Shown here: one piece after another, positions 1 to 9,315 of the stretch
Numbering within the stretch: position 1 is the stretch's first letter
Layout of the letters: each line of letters begins with the position of its first letter
Assembly: GCA_028712475.1 (NCBI GenBank)
Contig: JAQTQB010000002.1
Span: 124,001-188,000 of the forward strand
Direction of reading: 5' to 3'
Length of the DNA stretch: 64,000 bases
DNA from: Verrucomicrobiales bacterium
Lineage (GTDB): Bacteria; Verrucomicrobiota; Verrucomicrobiia; Limisphaerales; UBA11358
Notes under the pieces: generated by a model
Databases searched by the model: none
Seen by the model: the letters and a program-made list of their open reading frames with translations, nothing else
Told to the model about the DNA's origin: nothing
Made by a program: the position numbers and the translations under genes

Positions 1-2
1 TC

Positions 3-476
3 GGCGGCGAGGAAAGCGCCGGTGCAAGTTTTCTGCGGCACGACGGCACGGTGTGGACGACCGACAAGGACGGCCCGATCATGAACCTGCTCGCGGCGGA
101 GATCACCGCCGTCACCGGCAAAGATCCGGGCGAACATTTCCGCGAACTGACGGCGGAATTCGGCACGCCCTATTACACGCGCATTGACGCGGCGGCGACG
201 CCGGAACAGAAGGCGAAGCTGTCCAAACTTTCGCCCGAAGCCGTAAAGGAATCGAAGCTGGCGGGCGATGCCATCACCGCCAAACTGACGCGCGCGCCGG
301 GCAACAACGCCGCCATCGGCGGTTTGAAAGTCGTGACGGCGAGCGGATGGTTCGCGGCGCGTCCGTCCGGCACGGAAAACATCTGCAAGATTTACGCGGA
401 GAGTTTCAAGGACGAGGCGCACTTGAATGCCATCGTGAAAGAGGCGCAGGAGATTGTCAGCAACGCGCTCGGTTGA
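3..476 (+). CDS. pgm: Phosphoglucomutase, C-terminal part (5' end outside window)
   Basis: Interconverts glucose 1-phosphate and glucose 6-phosphate in the cytoplasm, linking glycolysis to glycogen and nucleotide-sugar synthesis. The frame is open from base 3 and 157 residues are visible. It begins inside the sugar-binding loop [10 protein letters not shown], typical of the alpha-D-glucose-specific (E. coli Pgm-like) branch, and ends with the phosphate-binding loop FAARPSGTE near residue 120. The sequence follows E. coli Pgm closely over its whole length ([28 protein letters not shown]). The catalytic serine lies upstream of the window. The in-frame ATG at 51 is internal, not the start. The next gene starts 174 bases on. 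Confidence 0.95.
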   Translation, partial: GGEESAGASFLRHDGTVWTTDKDGPIMNLLAAEITAVTGKDPGEHFRELTAEFGTPYYTRIDAAATPEQKAKLSKLSPEAVKESKLAGDAITAKLTRAPGNNAAIGGLKVVTASGWFAARPSGTENICKIYAESFKDEAHLNAIVKEAQEIVSNALG

Positions 477-650
477 AGTCCGGCTGCCACGCGGAATTTT
501 TTGATAAGCAGCCGGTTCTGGAGATTGTTTTTTTCTTGCACCGAAACGGGAAAAGCTGTCGAATCGGTTCAATAACTTTTTGGCAATCCGTCAGGTGATG
601 GATTGCGAATTGCCAGTTGCAGGGGGCAAAAATCAAAACCAAGGAATAAA

Positions 651-3170
651 ATGAAAACAACCAATAATACGCTGTTGCGCGGAATGCTCGCTGCCACCGT
701 CGTGGCCGGCATGTCTTCCGCCAGCGCACAAATCCAAACCACGGGCACACCGGGTTCGCCCGGCGCCACCACCACCATCAGCGGCAAGCAACTGCCCGCG
801 CCCGATCCGAAGTTCGGCGGCGTGATCAAGGAAACCGCGCAACAGTCCAAGGCGTGGTGGGCGCCGCGCATCGTGCCGCCCAAGGGCGCGCCCAACGTCC
901 TGCTCATCATGACGGACGACGCCGGTTACGGCGTGTCGAGCACCTTTGGTGGCGTCATCCCGACACCGGCCATGGACCGGATCGCGACGAATGGTCTGCG
1001 TTACACGCAGATGCATTCCACCGCGCTGTGTTCGCCCACGCGTGCCGCGTTGATCACGGGACGCAACCATCACTCGGTCGGGTTTGGTGTCGTCTCCGAA
1101 ATCTCCACCGGCTTCCCCGGCTACAACAGCGTCATCACCAAGGACAAGGCCACGATCGGCCGCATCCTCAAGGATAACGGTTACCGCACGGCCTGGTTCG
1201 GCAAGGAACACAACACGCCTTCGTATCAAACCAGCCAGAACGGACCGTTCGACCAGTGGCCCATCGGCATGGGCTTCGAATACTTCTACGGCTTCATGGG
1301 CGGCGACACCAGCCAGTGGCAGCCGAATCTCTTCCGCAACACGACGCAAATCTTCCCGTTCGAGGGCAAGGCGCCGGGCACTTGGAACCTGACCACGGCG
1401 ATGGCCGACGATGCGATTGATTACATGAACCGAATCAACGCGTTGAATCCTGATCAGCCGTTCTTCATTCATTATACGCCCGGCGGCACGCATGCGCCGC
1501 ATCATCCGACCAAGGAATGGGTGGACAAAATCAGCGCCCTGCACCTGTTCGACAAGGGCTGGAACGATCTGCGCGATCAAATTTTCGCCAACCAGAAAAA
1601 GCTTGGTGTCATTCCGCCCGACACGCAGCTGACGCCGTGGCCCAAGGACCTGCTCAAGGACTGGGACCATCTCAACGCCGACGAGAAAAAGATGTTCATC
1701 CGTCAGGCGGATGTGTTCGCCGCTTACGTGGCTTACACCGACGATGAAATTGGCCGTGTCATCCAGGCGGTTGACGACATGGGCAAGCTCGACAACACGC
1801 TCATCATCTACATCTGCGGTGACAACGGCACCAGCTCCGAGGGCACGGTGGTGGGCACGCCCAACGAGATCGCGATGTTCAACGGCGCCGTAGTGCCCGT
1901 GGAAGATCAGCTCAAATATTTTTACGATGTATGGGGCACGGAAAAAACCTACAACCACATGGCCGTCGGCTGGGCCTGGGCGTTTGATACGCCGTTCCCG
2001 TGGACCAAGCAGATCGCCTCGCACCTGGGCGGCATCCGGCAAGGCATGGCCATCTCCTGGCCCGGCCACATCACGGATGTCGGCGGCATCCGTCATCAGT
2101 TCCATCACGTCATTGACGTGGTGCCGACGATTCTCGAAGCTTGCGGCATCACCGCGCCTGCGGAAGTGGACGGCATCAAACAGAAACCCATCGAAGGCGT
2201 CAGCATGGTTTACACATTCGATGCGAAGAACGCCAACGCCCCCACGCACCACCGCACGCAATACTTCGAGATGTTCGGCAACCGGGCGATCTACCATGAT
2301 GGCTGGTTTGCTTGCACGAAAGTGATGCGGCCCCCGTGGGTTCAGTCCGTGCCCAAAGAGAGCGTGATGGAGTATCCGTGGGAACTCTATGACTTGAACC
2401 ACGACTACTCGCAATCCACGGACCTGGCGGCCAAGGAACCGCAGAAGCTCAAGGAATTGGAAGCGTTGTTCATGGACGAAGCGAAGAAGTATCAGGTGCT
2501 GCCCATTGATGACTCGTATGTGTCGCGGATATTGACCCCGCGACCCAGCCTCACTGCGGGACGCACCGAGTTCGCCTGGACCCGGCCGTTGGTTGGCATT
2601 CCGCTGGGCGACGCGCCTTCGGTTCTGAATGCGTCCTTCACTATCAAAGCCGACGTGGAAGTTCCTGAAAACGGTGTAGAAGGCATGTTGATCACCGAGG
2701 GCGGACGGTTCGGTGGATTCGGATTCTACGTTCTCAAAAACAAGCCGGTATTCTGCTGGAATCTGGTGGACCTCCAACGCGTGCGTTGGGAAAGCCCCGA
2801 GGCGCTGACACCCGGCAAACATGTCTTGGAATTTGATTACAAATACAAGGGCATGGGCATGGGCACGCTGATGTTCGGCAGCCCCGCCGGCGTCGGCCAG
2901 GGCGGCGTTGGCATTCTCAAGGTGGACGGTAAAGAAGTCGCGCAGCAGGACATGGAACGCTCAATCCCGTTCATGCTCAACCTCGACGAGGGACTCGACA
3001 TCGGCTCGGACACGCTCACCAGTGTGAACGACGCCGACTATCAGTCGCCGTTTGCGTTCACCGGCAAGTTCAGCAAGATCACGCTGACCATTGACCGGCC
3101 GCAACTGACGCCGCAGGACATCGAACGGCTCAAAGCCGCCGAAGCCAAAGCGGCGGCCGGCCGCGAATAA
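651..3170 (+). CDS. Exported type I sulfatase (arylsulfatase family), copy 1
   Basis: Predicted to hydrolyse sulfate esters outside the cytoplasm. The 839-residue product starts with a signal peptide (MKTTNNTLLRGMLAA, cut near SASAQ). The sulfatase core starts at about residue 80 with the metal-binding stretch NVLLIMTDDAGYG. The maturation motif CSPTRAALITGRN follows, whose Cys becomes formylglycine in this family. A second metal site is seen at GDNGTSSEG. A C-terminal beta-rich region of roughly 200 residues follows. I chose the ATG at 651 because AAGGA lies just upstream and the longer TTG start at 603 would add a hydrophilic stretch before the signal peptide. It is clearly paralogous to the sulfatase at 4752. 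The formylglycine-generating enzyme is not in the window, and the substrate is unknown. Confidence 0.93.
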   Translation: MKTTNNTLLRGMLAATVVAGMSSASAQIQTTGTPGSPGATTTISGKQLPAPDPKFGGVIKETAQQSKAWWAPRIVPPKGAPNVLLIMTDDAGYGVSSTFGGVIPTPAMDRIATNGLRYTQMHSTALCSPTRAALITGRNHHSVGFGVVSEISTGFPGYNSVITKDKATIGRILKDNGYRTAWFGKEHNTPSYQTSQNGPFDQWPIGMGFEYFYGFMGGDTSQWQPNLFRNTTQIFPFEGKAPGTWNLTTAMADDAIDYMNRINALNPDQPFFIHYTPGGTHAPHHPTKEWVDKISALHLFDKGWNDLRDQIFANQKKLGVIPPDTQLTPWPKDLLKDWDHLNADEKKMFIRQADVFAAYVAYTDDEIGRVIQAVDDMGKLDNTLIIYICGDNGTSSEGTVVGTPNEIAMFNGAVVPVEDQLKYFYDVWGTEKTYNHMAVGWAWAFDTPFPWTKQIASHLGGIRQGMAISWPGHITDVGGIRHQFHHVIDVVPTILEACGITAPAEVDGIKQKPIEGVSMVYTFDAKNANAPTHHRTQYFEMFGNRAIYHDGWFACTKVMRPPWVQSVPKESVMEYPWELYDLNHDYSQSTDLAAKEPQKLKELEALFMDEAKKYQVLPIDDSYVSRILTPRPSLTAGRTEFAWTRPLVGIPLGDAPSVLNASFTIKADVEVPENGVEGMLITEGGRFGGFGFYVLKNKPVFCWNLVDLQRVRWESPEALTPGKHVLEFDYKYKGMGMGTLMFGSPAGVGQGGVGILKVDGKEVAQQDMERSIPFMLNLDEGLDIGSDTLTSVNDADYQSPFAFTGKFSKITLTIDRPQLTPQDIERLKAAEAKAAAGRE

Positions 3171-3192
3171 CACCGTTTCGATTGTGAACCAC

Positions 3193-3224
3193 GCGGGCCG
3201 GCTTCTTCATCGGAGCCGGCCCGC
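3193..3224 (+). other. Intergenic hairpin between sulfatase and DUF1254 gene
   Basis: A perfect 11-bp stem (GCGGGCCGGCT at 3193-3203 pairing with 3214-3224) closes a 10-base loop. No T-run follows, so it is not a standard terminator. It lies 22 bases after the sulfatase stop and 37 bases before the next ATG. Inference: it may stabilise the upstream mRNA end or tune expression within the cluster. Confidence 0.6.
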
Positions 3225-3261
3225 GAATTCACCAGCGAAAAAACAATCCAAAAAATCCAAC

Positions 3262-4716
3262 ATGAAAACACGAATCCTCCTCACCGGGGCGATGGCTTGT
3301 TCCGTCGCCGCAACCCTGTTCACCGGCTGCAAGTCCGATTCCATCTCGCGTGCCGAGAAAAATGAGAAAAACGCACCCGGCATCATTGAAACCAAGGACA
3401 TCGCAGAACAGGGCTTCATCTATGGCCTGCCCATCGTGATGAATTACGCGGTCATGTATGAATATGCCGTGGACCGGAATTCCGGACAGTTCAAGGCTCC
3501 GTTCAATCAGATCCTCAACGAGCCCCGCGTGTTCACCTACAAGGACACGGCCATCATCACGCCCAACAGCGATACGCCCTATTCCTTATGCTGGCTGGAT
3601 TTGCGCGCCGAACCCATCGTGTTGTCCGTCCCGGCGGTCGAAAAGGAACGCTACTACTCGGTGATGCTCTGCGACGGGAATACTTTCAACTACGGTTACA
3701 TCGGCAGCCGCGCCACCGGCAACGAGCCGGGCGATTATCTGGTGGTTGGCCCCGACTGGAAGGGCGAGATTCCGGCCGGCATCAAGAAAGTGTTCCGGTC
3801 CACCACGCAGTTCTCGCTGGCGGCCTACCGCACCCAGCTGATCAATCCGGACGACATGCCGAACGTGATCAAAGTGCAAACCGGCTACAAGGTGCAGCCG
3901 CTCTCGGCCTATCTGCATCAGCCCGCGCCGCCCGCCGCGCCCGCGATCAATTTCCCGCCAATCAATGCGGACATGGTGAAGACGAATTTCTTTCAATATC
4001 TCGACTTCGCCTTGCAGTTCGCGCCGCCGGGACCGGAAGAAACGGCGATTCGCGCCAAGCTGGCCCGCATCGGCATCGGCGCCGGCAAGACTTTTAATTT
4101 TGAAGACCTCGACCTTGAACACAAACTCGAAGTTGGGCTGGGTATGAAGGATGGCACAGCAAAGGTCGAGCAGTATCTCAACGCAGGACAAAAGGACATC
4201 AACGGTTGGAAGGTCGGCTCGCTCTTTGGCGACCGCGCTTTCTACCATGGCGACTGGTTGAAGCGCGCCGCCGCCGCCAAGGGAGGCATCTACGGCAACG
4301 ACGCCGTCGAGGCCATGTATCCCCTGACGAAGACGCTGGCTGATGGCGAGCCGCTCGACGGCAGCAAGCACAATTACACGCTCACGTTCCCCGCCGGGCA
4401 GTTCCCGCCAGTGAACGCCTTCTGGTCGGTGACGATGTATGATGGCAAGACGCAATTGCTCATCGAGAATCCGATCAACCGTTACCTCATCAACTCCCCG
4501 ATGCTGCCAGAGATAAAGAAGAACGCGGACGGCTCGCTCACCCTTTACATCCAGAAAGATTCGCCGGGAACTGACCAGGAAAGCAACTGGCTGCCCGCTC
4601 CCAACGGCCCGATTTATCTTGTGATGCGCCTTTACTGGCCGAAGACTGAAGCCCCGTCCATCCTGCCACCCGGTGAAGGCACCTGGAAACCGCCGGGCGT
4701 GATGGTGGCAGAATAA
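3262..4716 (+). CDS. DUF1254/DUF1214 lipoprotein
   Basis: A 484-residue predicted lipoprotein. The signal peptide ends in the lipobox FTGC, so the mature protein begins at Cys and is probably anchored in an envelope membrane. An N-terminal DUF1254-type region (IYGLPIVMNYAVMYEY, then NSDTPYSLCWLDL) is followed by a C-terminal DUF1214-type beta region (NAFWSVTMYDGKTQ, then IQKDSPG and NWLPAP). The family's biochemical role is unknown. Members are large periplasmic proteins, and here it sits between two paralogous sulfatases in the same direction. I therefore infer a role in the same substrate pathway, perhaps binding or hydrolysing the desulfated product. ATG 3262 was preferred over 3184 because only it gives a canonical lipoprotein signal. 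Confidence 0.88.
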   Translation: MKTRILLTGAMACSVAATLFTGCKSDSISRAEKNEKNAPGIIETKDIAEQGFIYGLPIVMNYAVMYEYAVDRNSGQFKAPFNQILNEPRVFTYKDTAIITPNSDTPYSLCWLDLRAEPIVLSVPAVEKERYYSVMLCDGNTFNYGYIGSRATGNEPGDYLVVGPDWKGEIPAGIKKVFRSTTQFSLAAYRTQLINPDDMPNVIKVQTGYKVQPLSAYLHQPAPPAAPAINFPPINADMVKTNFFQYLDFALQFAPPGPEETAIRAKLARIGIGAGKTFNFEDLDLEHKLEVGLGMKDGTAKVEQYLNAGQKDINGWKVGSLFGDRAFYHGDWLKRAAAAKGGIYGNDAVEAMYPLTKTLADGEPLDGSKHNYTLTFPAGQFPPVNAFWSVTMYDGKTQLLIENPINRYLINSPMLPEIKKNADGSLTLYIQKDSPGTDQESNWLPAPNGPIYLVMRLYWPKTEAPSILPPGEGTWKPPGVMVAE

Positions 4717-4751
4717 TTCACAAGCAAAACAAATCGCAGCCAAGATAATCC

Positions 4752-7265
4752 ATGAAACCAAACAGTCTGAAGAAACATAGTCTGGCTGGCCTTACCGCGT
4801 CGGTGACCTTGATGACCAGTCTTGCGCCGTGCGCGTGGGCGGAAATCCAAACCACCGGCGTCATCGGTGCGCCCAACGCCACCACCACCATCAGCGGCAA
4901 TCAGCTTCCGCCACCCGACCCGAAGTTCGGCGGCGTGATCAAACAGAAAGCCACCGACTCGAAACCGTGGTGGGATCCGCGCGTGGTGCCGCCCAAGGGT
5001 GCGCCCAACATTCTGCTCATCATGACTGACGATTGCGGCTTCGGTTCGCCGAGCACGTTCGGCGGCGTGATTCCGACCCCGGCTTTGGATCGCATCGCGG
5101 CGAACGGCTTGCGCTACACCCAGTTTCATTCTGCGGCGCTTTGCTCGCCGACGCGCGCGGCACTCATCACCGGGCGCAACCATCACGTCGCCGGTTATGG
5201 CGTGGTAGGCGAGGCGGCGACGGGTTTTCCGGGCTACGATTCGGTCATCCGCAAGGAATGCGGGACGGTCGGGGAAATTTTGAAGGAGAACGGTTACGCG
5301 ACGGCGTGGTTCGGCAAGGATCACAACACGCCGTTTTATCAGGCGAGCCAGGCCGGGCCGTTTGACCAATGGCCGACGGGAATGGGCTTTGATTATTTCT
5401 ACGGGTTCGTCGGCGGCGACACCAGCCAGTGGCAACCAAACCTGTTCCGCAACACCACGGCCATCTATCCGTATCTTGGCAAGGAGAATGGGAAATGGAA
5501 CCTCACCACCGCGATGGCCGACGAGGCGATCCAGTATATGAAAATGCTCAACGAGGTTGCGCCGGAGAAACCGTTCTTCGTTTATTATGTGCCGGGTGGA
5601 GTTCATTCGCCGCATCATCCCACGCCGGAGTGGATTGACAAAATCAGCGCCATGCACCTGTTCGACGACGGCTGGGACAAATTGCGCGGCACCATCTTTG
5701 CGAACCAGAAACGGCTGGGGATCATCCCTCCAAACTCGGAGTTGACGCCGTGGCCGAAGGAGTTGCAGCACTGGGACCAGTTGTCCTGGGATGAAAAGAA
5801 ATTGTTCGTGAAGCAGGCGGATGTCTTTGGCGCGTATCTCGCCTATACCGACCATGAAATTGGCCGGGTGATTGATGAGGTCGAAAAGGAAGGCAAACTC
5901 GACAAGACGCTCATCATCTACATCAGCGGCGACAACGGTGCCAGCGCCGAGGGCAGCACCAACGGCACGCCGAATGAGTTCACGACCTTCAACGGCGTCG
6001 TGGTGCCGGTCAAGGACCAGTTTCTGTTCTATGACGTCTGGGGATCCGACCTGACGTTTCCGCATTATGCCGTGGGCTGGTCCTGGGCGTTTGACACGCC
6101 GTTCAAATGGGTCAAGCAGGTGGCTTCGCATTTCGGCGGAACGCGTCAAGGCATGTGCATGTCGTGGCCCGGCCACATCACGGACGTGGGTGGAATCCGC
6201 ACGCAGTTCAGTCATGTCAATGACATCGTGCCGACCATCATGGATGCGACCGGCATTCGCGCACCGGATACCATTAACGGGATCAAGCAACTGCCCATGG
6301 ACGGCGTGAGCATGACTTACACATGGCCCAAGGAAAATGCGAAAGTGCCGACCAGGCATAATACACAGTATTTTGAGATGCTGGGCAACCGTGCCATTTA
6401 TCATGACGGCTGGGTGGCGGCCACGACGCCCGTCACCATTCCGTGGGAATTGAGCACCAAGACGCCGCCCGATGTCATCACCGGCTACAACTGGGAGCTT
6501 TACAACATCGAGAAAGACTTCACCGAGAACCATGATCTCGCCGCCGCGATGCCGGACAAGCTCAAGGAAATGCAGAAGCTGTTCTACGATGAGGCTGCGA
6601 AGTTCAATGTGCTGCCGCTGGACAATTCGACGCTCGCCCGGTTCACCACGCCGCGTCCGAGCGCAACGGCGGGCCGGACCACCTTCACCTACTCGGGTGA
6701 ATTGAGCGGGGTGCCGGCTTCTTGTGCGCCGGACATTTTGGATCGCTCCTACGTCATTCGTGCAGAGATCACCGTTCCCGAAGGCGGTGCGGAAGGCATG
6801 ATTGCCACGGAAGGCGGACGGTTTGGCGGCTATGGGTTGTTCTTGAGCAAAGGCATCGAGGGCTTTGGCAAGGGCCACGTGGTGTTTCTCTACAACCTGC
6901 TTGGTTTGCAGCGCACCGTGTGGGAAGGCCCGGAACTCAAGCCCGGAAAACACACCATCACGTTCGACTTTGAATTCAATGGCCCGGGTCTGGGCAAGGG
7001 CGGCACCGGCCAGTTGATGGTGGATGGCAACCGCGTCGCCGTGAAATCTCTGGAGCACACCACACCCATCATGTTCCCGGAGGACGAAACGTTTGATGTG
7101 GGCCTCGATACCGGCACGGGAGTTTCCCTCGTCGAATATCACTACGACTGCCCGTTCAAGTTCAACGGGACGATTGACAAGCTGACGTTTGAACTCGCGC
7201 CCAAGCAGTTGGGCCTGGAAGACAAGAAGAAAGCCGCCAAGGTTGGGGCTGAAGTGAACAACTAG
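4752..7265 (+). CDS. Exported type I sulfatase (arylsulfatase family), copy 2
   Basis: An 837-residue paralogue of the sulfatase at 651. It has a signal peptide ending at CAWAEIQTTG, the metal-binding stretch NILLIMTDDCGFG, the formylglycine motif CSPTRAALITGRNHH and a later metal site GDNGASAEG. It shares the same beta-rich C-terminal extension (ITVPEGGAEGMIATEGGRFGG in this copy). The two differ most in the segment after residue 560, which may mean different sulfated substrates. The start lies 35 bases after the DUF1254 stop, which supports co-transcription. No strong Shine-Dalgarno is seen. Substrate specificity cannot be read from sequence. Confidence 0.93.
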   Translation: MKPNSLKKHSLAGLTASVTLMTSLAPCAWAEIQTTGVIGAPNATTTISGNQLPPPDPKFGGVIKQKATDSKPWWDPRVVPPKGAPNILLIMTDDCGFGSPSTFGGVIPTPALDRIAANGLRYTQFHSAALCSPTRAALITGRNHHVAGYGVVGEAATGFPGYDSVIRKECGTVGEILKENGYATAWFGKDHNTPFYQASQAGPFDQWPTGMGFDYFYGFVGGDTSQWQPNLFRNTTAIYPYLGKENGKWNLTTAMADEAIQYMKMLNEVAPEKPFFVYYVPGGVHSPHHPTPEWIDKISAMHLFDDGWDKLRGTIFANQKRLGIIPPNSELTPWPKELQHWDQLSWDEKKLFVKQADVFGAYLAYTDHEIGRVIDEVEKEGKLDKTLIIYISGDNGASAEGSTNGTPNEFTTFNGVVVPVKDQFLFYDVWGSDLTFPHYAVGWSWAFDTPFKWVKQVASHFGGTRQGMCMSWPGHITDVGGIRTQFSHVNDIVPTIMDATGIRAPDTINGIKQLPMDGVSMTYTWPKENAKVPTRHNTQYFEMLGNRAIYHDGWVAATTPVTIPWELSTKTPPDVITGYNWELYNIEKDFTENHDLAAAMPDKLKEMQKLFYDEAAKFNVLPLDNSTLARFTTPRPSATAGRTTFTYSGELSGVPASCAPDILDRSYVIRAEITVPEGGAEGMIATEGGRFGGYGLFLSKGIEGFGKGHVVFLYNLLGLQRTVWEGPELKPGKHTITFDFEFNGPGLGKGGTGQLMVDGNRVAVKSLEHTTPIMFPEDETFDVGLDTGTGVSLVEYHYDCPFKFNGTIDKLTFELAPKQLGLEDKKKAAKVGAEVNN

Positions 7266-7294
7266 AACCGGGGCCATATCCAATCGGGCGGACG

Positions 7295-7672
7295 ATGAAA
7301 AAACTCCTGATCTTTACCGGTGTGGCCGAAGCCGCCACGGGCGTGGCGTTGATGGTTGCGCCGGCGCTGGTCGGGCGTTTGCTGCTGGGCGCGGAGTTTG
7401 CCGGCGTTTCGATCGTCCTGGCCCGCGTGGCTGGAATCGCGTTGCTGGCATTGGGCGTGGGCTGCTGGCCGGGACCGGCATCGCTCGGCATGCTGACCTA
7501 CAGCGCGCTCGCCACCGTGTATCTCGCCTATCTCGCTCTCGGCGGCGAATGGGCCGGGCCGCTGTTGTGGCCGGCTGTCGTGTTGCACGGTATCCTTGCG
7601 ATCCTTCTCGGACAGGCTTGGCTCATGCAACAAAAGACGGGTGGACGGAACAACCAGACTAGTGAACAATGA
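7295..7672 (+). CDS. Small four-helix membrane protein
   Basis: A 125-residue, strongly hydrophobic protein with about four transmembrane segments: LLIFTGVAEAATGVALMV, then VLARVAGIALLALGVG, LTYSALATVYLAYLAL, and the C-terminal VVLHGILAILLG. The tail is polar (QKTGGRNNQ). It starts 29 bases after the second sulfatase and may be the last gene of that transcription unit. No family was recognised with certainty. Its length and topology resemble small DoxX-like or DUF4345-like membrane proteins, but no diagnostic residues were seen. Confidence 0.75.
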   Translation: MKKLLIFTGVAEAATGVALMVAPALVGRLLLGAEFAGVSIVLARVAGIALLALGVGCWPGPASLGMLTYSALATVYLAYLALGGEWAGPLLWPAVVLHGILAILLGQAWLMQQKTGGRNNQTSEQ

Positions 7673-7776
7673 AGTGATGCAGCCGATGATTCACCAATGA
7701 ACCACGAGGACTGATCCGTCCCGGCGCGCGGATTCACGGTTGAAGCCGGCAGCTAAAAACCAACCCAAATAAAAAT

Positions 7777-8505
7777 ATGAAAACACAAATGACTCTCAAA
7801 AAAATCGTGTTCAGCCTGTGCCTTGCCGGACTTGCCGCCGTCATCCTCTCCGGTTGCGCCTCGACCAAGGTTACCGACCGCGACGAACTCGTGACCGGGC
7901 CAATCCCGCGACCGGGCACCATCTGGGTGTATGACTTCGTTGCCACCGCCGACGATGTGCCGGCCAACTCCGCACTGGCCGGAGAGGATTTGGACACCAC
8001 GTCGCAGACGGCGGAGCAGATCGCAGAAGGGCGGAAGCTGGGCGCCCAGATTGCGACGGAGCTGGTCGCGGAGATCCGCGCCATGGGGATGTCGGCACAG
8101 CCAGCGACGAAAGCGACGAAACCAAAAATCAACGACATCTCCCTCCGGGGATATCTCCTTTCCGTCAATGAAGGCAGCGCGGCCAAGCGGGTCGTGATTG
8201 GATTTGGCGCCGGGAAGTCCTCGTTGAGCACAATGGTTGAAGGTTTCCAAGAGACGGCCAAGGGAGAACGGAAGCTTGGCTATGGGGAGATCCAGGCCGG
8301 CGGAAACAAAAGTCCTGGCATGGTGTTGGGCGTGGCCACCTTCCTCGCCACGAAGAACCCGGCGGGGCTGATCATCAACGCCGGGATGCAAACGTATGGG
8401 GAGGCAAGCGGCAGCGCCGAGGTGACGGGCCGGGCCAAGGCGACCGCCAAGGAAATCGCCGATGTGCTCAAGAAACGGTTCCAAGAACAGGGCTGGATCA
8501 ATTAG
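7777..8505 (+). CDS. DUF4410-type lipoprotein
   Basis: A 242-residue lipoprotein with lipobox LSGC at about residues 26-29. After the Cys comes a DUF4410-like domain: WVYDFVATADDV near the N-terminus, then TELVAEIRAMGM, RGYLLSVNEGSAAKRVVIGFGAGKS, and a C-terminal helix ADVLKKRF. The glycine-rich VIGFGAGKS is characteristic of the family and should not be read as a nucleotide-binding loop in an exported protein. Function of the family is unknown. A rho-independent terminator follows at 8599-8631, so transcription ends here. Confidence 0.85.
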   Translation: MKTQMTLKKIVFSLCLAGLAAVILSGCASTKVTDRDELVTGPIPRPGTIWVYDFVATADDVPANSALAGEDLDTTSQTAEQIAEGRKLGAQIATELVAEIRAMGMSAQPATKATKPKINDISLRGYLLSVNEGSAAKRVVIGFGAGKSSLSTMVEGFQETAKGERKLGYGEIQAGGNKSPGMVLGVATFLATKNPAGLIINAGMQTYGEASGSAEVTGRAKATAKEIADVLKKRFQEQGWIN

Positions 8506-8598
8506 AAAAGCCGTGCGTTGGGCGGCCAGCTCTTGCGACAGGAAAGCAAGCGGAACAACCGCGCAACGAGTGCGCCGTAAATTCGATTCTGAACCATG

Positions 8599-8631
8599 CA
8601 GGCCGTTTCTTTCAGGGACGGCCTGTTTTTT
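8599..8631 (+). terminator. Rho-independent terminator after the DUF4410 gene
   Basis: Stem CAGGCCGT (8599-8606) pairs with ACGGCCTG (8618-8625), with an 11-base loop, followed by a run of six T. Confidence 0.85.
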
Positions 8632-8726
8632 GCAAGGCTGGCTGGAGATTCGCGGCTGCGGGAAATTTATATGGACGGGACAGATTGAGCAGCGATAATT
8701 TCAGCCGGACGAATCAAGACCACCCG

Positions 8727-9290
8727 ATGAAAAACAAAGTTAAAAGTTTTGCGCTGGTGGCGGCGCTGTTGCCGGTTGTCGCGCTGACCTTGACGGGATG
8801 CTGGACGCCGCCCAACGCCAATGTTCAACCGGCGGGCAAACCCGGTTTGATCCAGGACGGGATTCCCGTTGAAATCATTCAGGACAAAGTGACGGTGGAA
8901 TCCTTGGATGCCGGCAAACGTCTCATCACCCTCAAACACGCCGACGGCTCGACGAAGACCTTCATCGTGGATGCGACCGTCCAAAACCTTGATCAGGTCA
9001 AAGTCGGCGATACCATCAACGCCACGGTGAAGGCGGAACTGGCCGTCTATATTTTGCAGAATGGCCGGTTGCCGAATGCCGATGGCACCACCCGGGCCAA
9101 GACCATCAATTTTAACGCCAAGGTTCTGATGGTGGATCCCAGCCGCCGGCTGCTGACCCTTCAGTTTTCAAACGGCCGCACCATGACCATCAAAGCCGGT
9201 CTGGACGTGTTGCTGGAAAAAATGGCGCCCGGCGACGACGTGGTGATGCGCTCCCACGAAGTGACGGCAATAGCCATTAAGAAGTCGTAA
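8727..9290 (+). CDS. Lipoprotein with two small beta-barrel-like repeats, copy 1
   Basis: A 187-residue lipoprotein (lipobox LTGC). The mature part has two similar blocks of about 60 residues. Each has the pattern 'V.S.D...R..TLK.ADGST.TF...VQNLDQVKVGDTI', followed by a strand ending in AVYIL in the first block and AIAI in the second. This resembles short OB/KOW-like beta units, but I could not assign a family. The neighbour at 9316 has the same architecture, so the pair is a tandem duplication. ATG 8727 was chosen over TTG 8685 because it directly precedes the charged n-region of the signal peptide. Confidence 0.8.
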   Translation: MKNKVKSFALVAALLPVVALTLTGCWTPPNANVQPAGKPGLIQDGIPVEIIQDKVTVESLDAGKRLITLKHADGSTKTFIVDATVQNLDQVKVGDTINATVKAELAVYILQNGRLPNADGTTRAKTINFNAKVLMVDPSRRLLTLQFSNGRTMTIKAGLDVLLEKMAPGDDVVMRSHEVTAIAIKKS

Positions 9291-9315
9291 GCCGCGCGCA
9301 AACCTTTCCAAACTT

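Noticed and set aside
633..2822. 729-codon open frame antisense to the first sulfatase
   Set aside because: It mirrors codon structure of a GC-rich gene whose sense product has full sulfatase motifs; the antisense product has no recognisable domain.
4632..7283. 883-codon open frame antisense to the second sulfatase
   Set aside because: Same reason; its sequence parallels the antisense frame of the first sulfatase, as expected from two homologous sense genes.
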